DNA of 64,000 bases from Symsagittifera roscoffensis (lineage: Eukaryota > Xenacoelomorpha > Acoela > Convolutidae). Below the pieces are notes generated by a model that saw only the letters and a list, made by a program, of their open reading frames with translations, was not told the origin of the DNA and made no database searches. Below are positions 10,975 to 23,300 of this stretch, one piece after another. Within the stretch, counting starts at the first letter, position 1. Every line of letters starts with the position of its first letter. A program made the position numbers and the translations under genes. The stretch spans positions 12,528,027 to 12,592,026 of the forward strand of contig NC_087068.1 of NCBI RefSeq assembly GCF_963678635.1, written 5' to 3'.

Positions 10975-11341
10975 AAACTTGAGTCACTCATCAAATGGTA
11001 ATCACTATCTCCAGATAATCTATTGCATATTGAAATTCCTGACAAGTAGATTTTCTGCGAACGAAAAGAAAAACTTCATAGTTGCTGACTAAGCGAAAAA
11101 AAATTCCGCGAGATTTGATAAACATGGGATGTAGGTCCAATGGAAGAGCGCCCACTTATCAAGCCAGAAGTACGGGGAGCAATACCCCGCTTCTCCGAAG
11201 TTAAGGACATCGAACAATTAATTAACTTTCTTCAGAAAACTACTGAATATTGAAGTCTTATACAAGAAATACCTTCCAAGAAAAATTTTAACTTCTTGTT
11301 TGCCGACTGAAACAAAAGCTTCCTCGACAGTTATAAATCAT

Positions 11342-11414
11342 GGGGATGTAGCTCAAATGGTAGAGCGCTTGCTTAGCATGCGAGAGGTACGGGGATCAAT
11401 GCCCCGCATCTCCA
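11342..11414 (+). tRNA. tRNA-Ala (AGC), near-intact
   Basis: Counterpart of 9599 at +1,743; U29-G41 wobble. Confidence 0.88.
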
Positions 11415-11764
11415 AAACTTGAGTCACTCATCAAATGGTAATCACTATCTCCAGATAATCTATTGCATATTGAAATTCTGCGAACAAAAAGAAAAACTTC
11501 ATAGTTGCTGACTAAGCGAAAAAAAATTCCGCGAGATTTGATAAACATGGGATGTAGGTCAAATGGAAGAGCGCCCACTTATCAAGCCAGAAGTACGGGG
11601 AGCAATACTCCGCATCTCCAAAGTTAAGGACATCGAGTTTTTAATTAACTTTCTTCAGAAAACTACTGAATATTGAAATCTTATACAAGAAATACCTTCC
11701 CAGAAAATTTATAACCTCTTGTTTGCCGACTGAAACAAAAGCTTCCTCGACAGTTATAAATCAT

Positions 11765-11837
11765 GGGGATGTAGCTCAAATGGTAGAGCGCTCGCTTAGC
11801 ATGCGAGAGGTACGGGGATCAATGCCCCGCATCTCCA
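11765..11837 (+). tRNA. tRNA-Ala (AGC), intact
   Basis: Counterpart of 10022 at +1,743; fully paired. Confidence 0.92.
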
Positions 11838-12204
11838 AAACTTGAGTCACTCATCAAATGGTAATCACTATCTCCAGATAATCTATTGCATATTGAAATT
11901 CCTGACAAGTAGATTTTCTGCGAACGAAAAGAAAAACTTCATAGTTGCTGACTAAGCGAAAAAAAATTCCGCGAGATTTGATAAACATGGGATGTAGGTC
12001 CAATGGAAGAGCGCCCACTTATCAAGCCAGAAGTACGGGGAGCAATACCCCGCTTCTCCGAAGTTAAGGACATCGAACAATTAATTAACTTTCTTCAGAA
12101 AACTACTGAATATTGAAGTCTTATACAAGAAATACCTTCCAAGAAAAATTTTAACTTCTTGTTTGCCGACTGAAACAAAAGCTTCCTCGACAGTTATAAA
12201 TCAT

Positions 12205-12277
12205 GGGGATGTAGCTCAAATGGTAGAGCGCTTGCTTAGCATGCGAGAGGTACGGGGATCAATGCCCCGCATCTCCA
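12205..12277 (+). tRNA. tRNA-Ala (AGC), near-intact
   Basis: Counterpart of 10462 at +1,743; U29-G41 wobble. Confidence 0.88.
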
Positions 12278-12644
12278 AAACTTGAGTCACGCATCAAATG
12301 GAAATCACTATCTCCAGATAATCTATTGCATATTGAATTTCCTAACAAGTAGATTTTCTGCGAACGAAAAGAAAAACTTCATAGTTGCTGACTAAGCGAA
12401 AAAAAATTCCGCGAGATTTGATAAACATGGGATGTAGGTCAAATGGAAGAGCGCCCACTTATCAAGCCAGAAGTACGGGGAGCAATACTCCGCATCTCCA
12501 AAGTTAAGGACATCGAGTTTTTAATTAACTTTCTTCAGAAAACTACTGAATATTGAAATCTTATACAAGAAATACCTTCCCAGAAAATTTATAACCTCTT
12601 GTTTGCCGACTGAAACAAAAGCTTCCTCGATATTTCTAAATTAT

Positions 12645-12717
12645 GGGGATGTAGCGCAAATAGTAGAGATCTCGCTTTGCATGCGAGAGGTACGGTGATC
12701 GATGCCCCGCATCTCCA
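12645..12717 (+). pseudogene. tRNA-Ala (UGC), decayed
   Basis: The D stem is GCGC/GAGA, G18 is A and U52-C62 mismatches in the T stem. First unit of the diverged 12.6-15.7 kb block. Confidence 0.65.
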
Positions 12718-13082
12718 AAGCTAGAGCCACTCATCAAATGGTAATCACTATCTCCAGATAATCTTTTGCATTTTGAAATTCGTAACAAGTAGATTTTCTG
12801 CGAACGAAAAGAAAAACTTCAAAGTTGCTGACTAAGCGAAAAAAAATTCGCGAGAATTGATAAACATGGGATGTAGGTCAAATGGTAGAGCGTCTACTTA
12901 GCAAGCCAGAAGTACGGGAGCAATACCCCGCATCTCCGAAGTTAAGGACATCGAGCAATTAATTAACCTTCTTCAGAAAACTACTGAATATTGAAGTCTT
13001 ATACAAGAAATACCTTCCAAGAAAAATTTTAACCTCTTGTTTGCCGACTGAAACAAAAGCTTCCTCGACAGTTGAAAATCAT

Positions 13083-13155
13083 GGGGATGTAGCTCAAATG
13101 GTAGAGCGCTCGCTTAGCATGCGAGAGGTACGGGGATCAATGACCCGCATCTCCA
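13083..13155 (+). tRNA. tRNA-Ala (AGC), T-stem mismatch
   Basis: G53-A61 mismatch; otherwise fully paired. Confidence 0.65.
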
Positions 13156-13522
13156 AATCTAGAGTCACTCATCAAATGGTAATCGCTATCTCCAGATAAT
13201 CTATTGCATATTGAAATTCCTAACAAGTAGATTTTCTGAGAACGAAAAGAAAAACTTCATAGTTGCTGACTAAGCGAAAAAAAATTCCGCGAGATTTGAA
13301 AAACATGGGATGTAGGTCAAATGGTAGAGCGCCCACTTATCAAGCCAGAAGTACGGGGAGCAATACCCCGCATCTCCAAAGTTAAGGACATCGAGTTTTT
13401 AACTAATTTTCTTCAGAAAACTACTGAATATTGAAATCTTATACAAGAAATACCTTCCCAGAAAATTTATAACCTCTTGTTTGCCGACTGAAATAAAAGC
13501 TTCCTCGACAGTTCTAAACTAT

Positions 13523-13595
13523 GGGGATGTAGCTCAAATGGTAGAGCGCTCGCTTTGCATGCGAGAGGTACGGGGATCGATGCCCCGAATCTCCA
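13523..13595 (+). tRNA. tRNA-Ala (UGC)
   Basis: Single defect: the 3' acceptor strand is AATCTCC, giving a G7-A66 mismatch. Other stems are perfect. Confidence 0.72.
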
Positions 13596-13960
13596 AAACT
13601 AGAGCCACTCATCAAATGGTAATCACTATCTGCAGATAATCTATTGCATATTGAAATTCCTAACAAATAGATTTTCTGCGAACGAAAAAAAAACGTCATA
13701 GTTGCTGACTAAGCGAAAAAAATTCCGCGAGATTTGATAAACATGGGATGTAGGTCAAATGGTAGAGCGCCCACTTATCAAGCCAGAAGTACGGGGAGCA
13801 ATACCCCGCATCTCCAAAGTTAAAAACATCGAGTTTTTAATTAACTGTGTTCAGAAAACTAATGAATATTGAAGTCTTATACAAAAAATACCTTCCAAGA
13901 AAAATTTTAACCTCTTGTTTGCCGACTGAAACAAAAGCTTCCTCGACAGTTATAAATCAT

Positions 13961-14033
13961 GGGGATGTAGCTCAAATGGTAGAGCGCTCTCTTAGCATGC
14001 GAGAGGTACGGGGATCATTGCCCCGCATCTCCA
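13961..14033 (+). tRNA. tRNA-Ala (AGC), weakened
   Basis: U30-C40 mismatch in the anticodon stem, and A58 is T in the T loop (ATCATTG), which also breaks the B box. Confidence 0.55.
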
Positions 14034-14400
14034 AATCTAGAGTCACTCATTAAATGGTAATCACTATCTCCAGATAATCTATTGCATTTTGAAATTCCTA
14101 ACAAGTAGATTTTCTGCGAACGAAAAGAAAAGCTACATAGTTGCTGACTAAGCGAAAAAAAGTTCCGCGAGATTTGATAAACATGGGATGTAGGTCAAAT
14201 GGTAGAGCGCCCACTTATCAAGCCAGAAGTACGGGGAGCAATACCCCGCATCTCCAAAGTTAAGGACATCGAGTTTTTAATTAATTTTCTTCAGAAAACT
14301 ACTGAATATTGAAATCTTATACAAGAAATACCTTCCCAGAAAATTTTTAACCTCTTGTTTGGCAACTGAAACAAAAGCTTCCTCGACAGTTCTAAATTAT

Positions 14401-14473
14401 GGGGATGTAGCTCAAATGGTAGAGCGTTCTCTTTGCATTCGAGAGGTACGGGGATCGATGTCCGGCATCTCCA
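14401..14473 (+). pseudogene. tRNA-Ala (UGC), decayed
   Basis: Two mismatches in the anticodon stem (TTCTC/TCGAG) and one in the T stem (CGGGG/TCCGG). Confidence 0.6.
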
Positions 14474-14813
14474 AAACTGGAGCCACTCATCAAATGGTAA
14501 TCACTATCTGCAGATAATCCCAATTTTCTGCGAACGAAAAAAAAACTTCATAGTTGCTGACTAAGCGAAAGAAAATTCCGCGAGATTTGAGAAACATGGG
14601 ATGTAGGTCAAATGTTAGAGCGCCTACTTAGCAAGCCAGAAGTACGGGGAGCAATACCCCGCATCTCCGAAGTTAAGGACATCGCGCAATTAATTAACTT
14701 TCTTCAGAAAACTACTGAATATTGAAGTCTTTTACAAGAAATACCTTCCAAGAAAAATTTTAACCTCTTGTTTGCCGACTGAAACAAAAGCTTCCTCGAT
14801 AGTTATAAATCAT

Positions 14814-14885
14814 GGGGATGTAGCTCAAATGGTAGAGCGCTCGCTTAGAATGCGAGAGGTACGTGGATCAATGCCCGCATCTTCA
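14814..14885 (+). pseudogene. tRNA-Ala body with AGA anticodon loop, decayed
   Basis: The loop TTAGAAT would read as AGA (Ser). The T arm CGTGG is mismatched and one base short. Confidence 0.6.
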
Positions 14886-15252
14886 AATCTAGAGTCACTC
14901 ATCAAATGGTAATCATTATCTCCAGATAATCTATTGCTTATTGAAATTGCTAACAAGTAGATTTTCTGCGAACGAAAAGAAAAACTTCATAGTTGCTGAC
15001 TAAGCGAAAAAAAATTCCGCGAGATATGATAAACATGGGATGTAGGTCAAATGGTAGAGCGCCCACTTATCAAGCCAGAAGTACGGGTAGCAATACCCCG
15101 CATCTCTAAAATTAAGGACATCGAGTTTTTAATTAATTTTCTTCAGAAAACTACTGAATATTGAAATCTTATATCAGAAATACCTACCCAGAAAATTTAT
15201 AACCTCTTGTTTGCCGACTGAAACAAAAGCTTCCTCGACAGTTCTAAACTAT

Positions 15253-15325
15253 GGGGATGTAGCTCAAATGGTAGACCGCTCGCTTTGCATGCGAGAGGTA
15301 CGGGGATCGATGCCCCGCATCTCCA
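15253..15325 (+). tRNA. tRNA-Ala (UGC), D-stem mismatch
   Basis: The 3' D stem is GACC (C11-C24 mismatch); everything else is perfect. Confidence 0.68.
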
Positions 15326-15693
15326 AAACTAGAGCCACTCATCAAAGGGTAATCACTATCTCCAGATAATCTATTGCATATTGAAATTCCTAACAAGTAG
15401 ATTTTCTGCGAACGAAAAGAAAAACTTCATAGTTGCTGACTAAGCGAAAAAAACTTCCGCGAGATTTGATAGTAATAGGTATGAAGGTCAAATGGTAGAG
15501 CGCCCACTTAGCAAGCCAGAAGTATAGGGAGCAATACCCCGCATCTCCGAAGTTAAGGACATCGAGCAATTAAATAACTTTCTTCAGAAAACTACTGAAT
15601 TTTGAAGTCTTATACAATAAATACCTTCCCAGAAAAATTATAACCTCTAGTTTGCCGACTGAAACAAAAGCTTACTCGACAGTGCTAAACCAT

Positions 15694-18600
15694 GTGTATG
15701 AAGCTCAAATGGTAGAGTGGTACGGGGATCGAAGCCCCGCATCTACTCTTAAATACAAGAGTAACTCCTTAAATGGCATTTACTAACTGCAGATAGTCTA
15801 TTGCATATTGAAATTCCTAAAGAGCAGATTTCCTGCGAACGAAAAGAAAGTTTTCATAGTTGCTGACTAAGCGAAAAAGCTTCCGCGAGATTTGATGGTA
15901 ATAGATATAAAGGTCAAATGGTAGAGCGCCCACTTAGCAAGCCAGAAGTATGGGGAGCAATACTCCGCATGTCCGAAGTTAAGGACATCGAGCAATTGAA
16001 TAACTTCCTTCAGAAAGCTACTGAATATTGAAATCTTATACAAGAAATACCTTCCCAGAACATTTATAACCTCTTGTTTGCCGACTGAAACAAAAGCTTC
16101 CTCGACAGTTCTAAACTATGGGGATGTAGCTCAAATGGTAGCATGCGAGAGGTACGGGGATCGGTGCCCCGCATCTCCAAAACCAGAGCCACGCATCAAA
16201 TGGTAATCACTATCTCCAGATAATCTATTGCATATTGAAATTCCCAACAAGTAGATTTTCTGCGAACGAAAAGAAAAACTTCATAGTTGCTGACTAAGCG
16301 AAAAAAAACTTCCGCGAGATTTGATAATAATGGGTATGAAGGTCAAATGGTAGAGCGCCCACTTAGCAAGCCAGAAGTATGGGGAGCAATACTCCGCATC
16401 TCCGAAGTTAAGGACATCGAGCAATTAATTAACTTCCTACAGAAAGCTACTGAATATTGAAATCTTAGACAAGAAATACCTTCCCAGAACATTTATAACC
16501 TCTTGTTTGCCGACTGAAACAAAAGCTTCCTCGACAGTTCTAAACTATGGGGATGTAGCTCAAATGGTAGCATGCGAGAGGTACGGGGATCGATGCCCCG
16601 CATCTCCAAAACTAGAGCCACTCATCAAATGGTAATCACTATCTCCAGATAATCTATTGCATATTGAAATTCCTAACAAGTAGATTTTCTGCGAACGAAA
16701 AGAAAAACTTCACAGTTGCTGACTAAGCGAAAAAAACTTCCGCGAGATTTGATAGTAATAGGTATGAAGGTCAAATGGTAGAGCGCCCACTTAGCAAGCC
16801 AGAAGTATAGGGAGCAATACCCCGCATCTCCGAAGTTAAGGACATCGAGCAATTAAATAACTTTCTTCAGAAAACTACTGAATTTTGAAGTCTTATACAA
16901 TAAATACCTTCCCAGAAAAATTATAACCTCTAGTTTGCCGACTGAAACAAAAGCTTCCTCGACAGTGCTAAACCATGTGTATGAAGCTCAGATGGTAGAG
17001 TGGTACGGGGATCGAAGCCCCGCATCTACTCTTAAATACAAGAGTAACTCCTTAAATGGCATTTACTAACTGCAGATAGTCTATTGCATTTTGAAATTCC
17101 TAAAGAGCAGATTTCCTGCGAACGAAAAGAAAGTTTTCATAGTTGCTGACTAAGCGAAAAAGCTTCCGCGAGATTTGATGGTAATAGATATAAAGGTCAA
17201 ATGGTAGAGCGCCCACTTAGCAAGCCAGAAGTATGGGGAGCAATACTCCGCATGTCCGAAGTTAAGGACATCGAGCAATTGAATAACTTCCTTCAGAAAG
17301 CTACTGAATATTGAAATCTTATACAAGAAATACCTTCCCAGAACATTTATAACCTCTTGTTTGCCGACTGAAACAAAAGCTTCCTCGACAGTTCTAAACT
17401 ATGGGGATGTAGCTCAAATGGTAGCATGCGAGAGGTACGGGGATCGGTGCCCCGCATCTCCAAAACCAGAGCCACTCATCAAATGGTAATCACTATCTCC
17501 AGATAATCTATTGCATATTGAAATTCCTAACAAGTAGATTTTCTGCGAACGAAAAGAAAAACTTCACAGTTGCTGACTAAGCGAAAAAAACTTCCGCGAT
17601 ATTTGATAATAATGGGTATGAAGGTCAAATGGTAGAGCGCCCACTTAGCAAGCCAGAAGTATGGGGAGCAATACTCCGCATCTCCGAAGTTAAGGACATC
17701 GAGCAATTAATTAACTTCCTACAGAAAGCTACTGAATATTGAAATCTTAGACAAGAAATACCTTCCCAGAACATTTATAACCTCTTGTTTGCCGACTGAA
17801 ACAAAAGCTTCCTCGACAGTTCTAAACTATGGGGATGTAGCTCAAATGGTAGCATGCGAGAGGTACGGGGATCGATGCCCCGCATCTCCAAAACTAGAGC
17901 CACTCATCAAATGGTAATCACTATCTCCAGATAATCTATTGCATATTGAAATTCCTAACAAGTAGATTTTCTGCGAACGAAAAGAAAAACTTCACAGTTG
18001 CTGACTAAGCGAAAAAAACTTCCGCGATATTTGATAGTAATAGGTATGAAGGTCAAATGGTAGAGCGCCCACTTAGCAAGCCAGAAGTATAGGGAGCAAT
18101 ACCCCGCATCTCCGAAGTTAAGGACATCGAGCAATTAAATAACTTTCTTCAGAAAACTACTGAATTTTGAAGTCTTATACAATAAATACCTTCCCAGAAA
18201 AATTATAACCTCTAGTTTGCCGACTGAAACAAAAGCTTCCTCGACAGTGCTAAACCATGTGTATGAAGCTCAAATGGTAGAGTGGTACGGGGATCGAAGC
18301 CCCGCATCTACTCTTAAATACAAGAGTAACTCCTTAAATGGCATTTACTAACTGCAGATAGTCTATTGCATTTTGAAATTCCTAAAGAGCAGATTTCCTG
18401 CGAACGAAAAGAAAATTTTCATAGTTGCTGACTAAGCGAAAAAAACTTCCGCGAGATTTGATGGTAATAGGTATGAAGGTCAAATGGTAGAGCGCCCACT
18501 TAGCAAGCCAGAAGTATGGGGAGCAATACTCCGCATGTCCGAAGTTAAGGACATCGAGCAATTGAATAACTTCCTTCAGAAAGCTACTGAATATTGAAAT

Positions 18601-20398
18601 CTTATACAAGAAATACCTTCCCAGAACATTTATAACCTCTTGTTTGCCGACTGAAACAAAAGCTTCCTCGACAGTTCTAAACTATGGGGATGTAGCTCAA
18701 ATGGTAGCATGCGAGAGGTACGGGGATCGGTGCCCCGCATCTCCAAAACCAGAGCCACGCATCAAATGGTAATCACTATCTCCAGATAATCTATTGCATA
18801 TTGAAATTCCCAACAAGTAGATTTTCTGCGAACGAAAAGAAAAACTTCATAGTTGCTGACTAAGCGAAAAAAAACTTCCGCGAGATTTGATAATAATGGG
18901 TATGAAGGTCAAATGGTAGAGCGCCCACTTAGCAAGCCAGAAGTATGGGGAGCAATACTCCGCATCTCCGAAGTTAAGGACATCGAGCAATTAATTAACT
19001 TCCTACAGAAAGCTACTGAATATTGAAATCTTAGACAAGAAATACCTTCCCAGAACATTTATAACCTCTTGTTTGCCGACTGAAACAAAAGCTTCCTCGA
19101 CAGTTCTAAACTATGGGGATGTAGCTCAAATGGTAGCATGCGAGAGGTACGGGGATCGATGCCCCGCATCTCCAAAACTAGAGCCACTCATCAAATGGTA
19201 ATCACTATCTCCAGATAATCTATTGCATATTGAAATTCCTAACAAGTAGATTTTCTGCGAACGAAAAGAAAAACTTCACAGTTGCTGACTAAGCGAAAAA
19301 AACTTCCGCGATATTTGATAGTAATAGGTATGAAGGTCAAATGGTAGAGCGCCCACTTAGCAAGCCAGAAGTATAGGGAGCAATACCCCGCATCTCCGAA
19401 GTTAAGGACATCGAGCAATTAAATAACTTTCTTCAGAAAACTACTGAATTTTGAAGTCTTATACAATAAATACCTTCCCAGAAAAATTATAACCTCTAGT
19501 TTGCCGACTGAAACAAAAGCTTCCTCGACAATGCTAAACCATGTGTATGAAGCTCAAATGGTAGAGTGGTACGGGGATCGAAGCCCCGCATCTACTCTTA
19601 AATACAAGAGTAACTCCTTAAATGGCATTTACTAACTGCAGATAGTCTATTGCATTTTGAAATTCCTAAAGAGCAGATTTCCTGCGAACGAAAAGAAAAT
19701 TTTCATAGTTGCTGACTAAGCGAAAAAAACTTCCGCGAGATTTGATGGTAATAGGTATGAAGGTCAAATGGTAGAGCGGCCACTTAGCAAGCCAGAAGTA
19801 TGGGGAGCAATACTCCGCATCTCCGAAGTTAAGGACATCGAGCAATTAAATAACTTCCTTCAGAAAGCTACTGAATATTGAAATCTTATACAAGAAATAC
19901 CTTCCCAGAACATTTATAACCTCTTGTTTGCCGACTGAAACAAAAGCTTCCTCGACAGTTCTAAACTATGGGGATGTAGCTCAAATGGTAGCATGCGAGA
20001 GGTACGGGGAACGGTGCCCCGCATCTCCAAAACTAAAGCCACGCATCAAATGGTAATCACTATCTCCAGATAATCTATTGCATATTGAAATTCCCAACAA
20101 GTAGATTTTCTGCGAACAAAAAGAAAAACTTGATAGTTGCTGACTAAGCGAAAAAAAACTTCCGCGAGATTTGATAATAATGGGTATGAAGGTCAAATGG
20201 TAGAGCGACCACTTAGCAAGCCAGAAGTATGGGGAGCAATACCCCGCATCTCCGAAGTTAAGGACATCGAGCAATTAACTAACTTTCTTCAGAAAACTAC
20301 TGAATATTGAAGTGTTATACAATAAATATCTTCCCAGAAAAATTATCACCTCTAGTTTGCCGACTGAAACAAAAGCTTCCTCGACAGTGCTAAACCAT
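15694..20398 (+). repeat. About 1,283-bp trimeric higher-order repeat (A0, A-delta, A-delta)
   Basis: A0 starts at 15694, 16977, 18259 and 19543 are 1283, 1282 and 1284 bp apart, each followed by two A-delta units. Private variants travel with the trimer, for example CTACTCTTAAATACAAGAG after A0, a self-complementary insertion. Confidence 0.85.
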
Positions 20399-23300
20399 GG
20401 GTATGAAACTCAAATGGTAGAGTGGTACGGGGATCGAAGCCCCTCATCTACAAATACAAGAGTAACTCCTTAAATGGTATTTACTAACTGCAGATAGTCT
20501 ATTGCATATTGAAATTCCTAAAGAGCAGATTTCCTGCGAACGAAAAGAAATTTTTCATAGTTGCTGACTAAGCGAAAAAAACTTCCGCGAGATTTGATGG
20601 TAATAGGTATGAAGGTCAAATGGTAGAGCGCCTTCTTAGCAAGCCAGAAGTATGGGGAGCAATACTCCGCATCTCCGAAGTTAAGGACATCGAGCAATTA
20701 ATTAACTTCCTTCAGAAAGCTACTGAATATTGAAATCTTATACAAGAAAAACCTTCCCAGAACATTTAAAACATCTTGTTTGCCGACTGAAACAAAAGCT
20801 TCCTCGACAGTTCTAAACTATGGGGATGTAGCTCAAATGGTAGCATGCGAGAGGTACGGGGATCGATGCCCCGCATTTCCAAAACTAGAGCCACTCATCA
20901 AATGGTAATCACTATCTCCTGATAATCTATTGCATATTGAAATTCTCAACAAGTAGATTTTCTGCGAACGAAAAGAAAAATTTCATAGTTGCTGACTAAG
21001 CGGAAAAAACTTCCGCGAGATTTGATAGTAATAGGTATGAAGGTCAAATGGTAGAGCGCACAAATAGCAAGCCAGAAGTACGGGGAGCAATACCCCGCCG
21101 CATCTCCAAAGATAAGGGCATCGAGCATTTAATTCACTTTCTTCAGAAAACTACTGAATATTGAAATCTTATACAATAAATACCTTCCCAGAAAAATTAT
21201 AACCTCTAGTTTGCCGACTGAAACAAAAGCTTCCTCGACAGTGCTAAACCATGGGTATGAAGCTCAAATGGTAGAGTGGTACGGGGATCGAAGCCCCGCA
21301 TCTACTCTTAAATACAAGAGTAACTCCTTAAATGGTATTTACTAACTGCAGATAGTCTATTGCATATTGAAATTCCTAAAGAGCAAATTTCCTGCGAACG
21401 AAAAGAAAATTTTCATAGTTGCTGACTAAGCGAAAAAAACTTCCGCGAGATTTGATGGTAATAGGTATGAAGGTCAAATGGTAGAGCGCCCACTTAGCAA
21501 GCCAGAAGTATGGGGAGGAATACTCCGCATCTCCGAAGTTAAGGACATCGAGCAATTAATTAACTTCCTTCAGAAAGCTACTGAATATTGAAATCTTATA
21601 CAAGAAATACCTTCCCAGTACATTTATAACCTCTTGTTTGCCGACTGAAACAAAAGCTTCCTCGACAGTTCTAAACTATGGGGATGTAGCTCAAATGGTA
21701 GCATGCGAGAGGTACAGGGATCGATGCCCCGCATCTCCAAAACTAGAGCCACTCATCAAATGGTAATCACTATCTCCAGATAATCTATTGCATATTGAAA
21801 TTCCTAACAAGTAGATTTTCTGCGATTGAAAAGAAAAACTTCATATTGCTGACTAAGCGAAAAAAACTTCCGCGAGATTTGATGGTAATAGGTATGAAGG
21901 TCAAATGGTAGAGCGCCCACTTAGCAAGCCAGAAGTATGGGGAGCAATACTCCGCATCTCCGAAGTTAAGGACATCGAGCAATTAATTAACTTGCTTCAG
22001 AAAGTTACTGAATATTGAAATCTTATACAAGAAATACCTTCCCAGGACATTTATAACCTCTTGTTTGCCGACTGAAAAAAAAGCTTCCTCGACAGTTTTA
22101 AACTATGGGGATGTAGCTCAAATGGTAGCATGCGAGAGATACGGGGATCGATTCCCCGCATCTCCAAAACTAGAGACACTCATCAAATGGTAATCACTAG
22201 CTCCAGATAATCTATTGCATATTGAAATTCCCAACAAGTAGATTTTCTGCGAACGAAAAGAAAAACTTCATAGTTGCTGACTAAGCGAAAAAAAACTTCC
22301 GCGAGATTTGATAGTAATAGGTATGAAGGTCAAATGGTAGAGCGCCCACTCAGCAAGCCAGAAGTATGGGGAGCAATACCCCGCATCTCCGAAGTTAAGG
22401 ACATCGAGCCATTAACTAACTTTCTTCAGAAAACTACTGAATATTGAAGTCTTATACAATAAATACCTTCCCAGAAAAAATATAACCTTTAGTTTGCCGA
22501 CTGAAACAAAAGCTTCCTCGACAGTGCTAAACCATGGGTATGAAGCTCAAATGGTAGAAAGGTACGGGGATCGAAGCCCCGCATCTACAAATACAAGAGT
22601 AACTCCTTAAATGGTATTTACTAACTGCAGATAGTCTATTGCATATTGAAATTCCTAAAAAGCAGATTTCCTGCGAACGAAAAGAAAATTTTCATAGTTG
22701 CTGACTAAGCGAAAAAAACTTCCGCGAGATTTGATATTAATAGGTATGAAAGTCAAATGTTGGAGCGCTCATTTAGCATGCCATAAGTACGGGAATCAAT
22801 AACCCGCATCTCCGAAGTTAAGGACATCGAGCAATTAATTAACTTTCTTCAGAAAACTACTGAAAATTGAAGTCTTATACAAGAAATACCTTCCCAGAAA
22901 AATTATAACCTCTAGTTTGCCGACTGAAACAAAAGCTTCCTCGACAGTGCTAAACCATGGGTATGAAGCTCAAATGGTAGAGTGGTACGGGGATCGAAGC
23001 CCCGCATCTACAAATACATGAGTAACTCCTTAAATGGTATTTACTAACTGCAGATAGTCTATTGCAAATTGAAATTCCTAAAGAGCAGATTTCCTGTGAA
23101 CGAAAAGAAAATTTTCATAGTTGCTGACTAAGCGAAAAAAACTTCCGCGAGATTTGATACTAATGGGGATGTATGTCAAATGGCAGAGCGCCCACTTAGC
23201 AAGCCAGAAGTGCGGGCAGCAATACCCCGCATCTCCGAAGTTAAGGACATCGAGCAATTAATTAACTTTCTTCAGAAAACTACTGAATATTGAAATCTTA

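Larger units (their letters stand above)
9599..12640 (+). repeat. 1,743-bp higher-order repeat, 1.75 copies
   Basis: A genes at 9599, 10022 and 10462 recur at 11342, 11765 and 12205, each +1,743. Each repeat contains one 423-bp unit whose spacer 2 has lost 17 bp just after ATTGAAATT. Confidence 0.88.
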
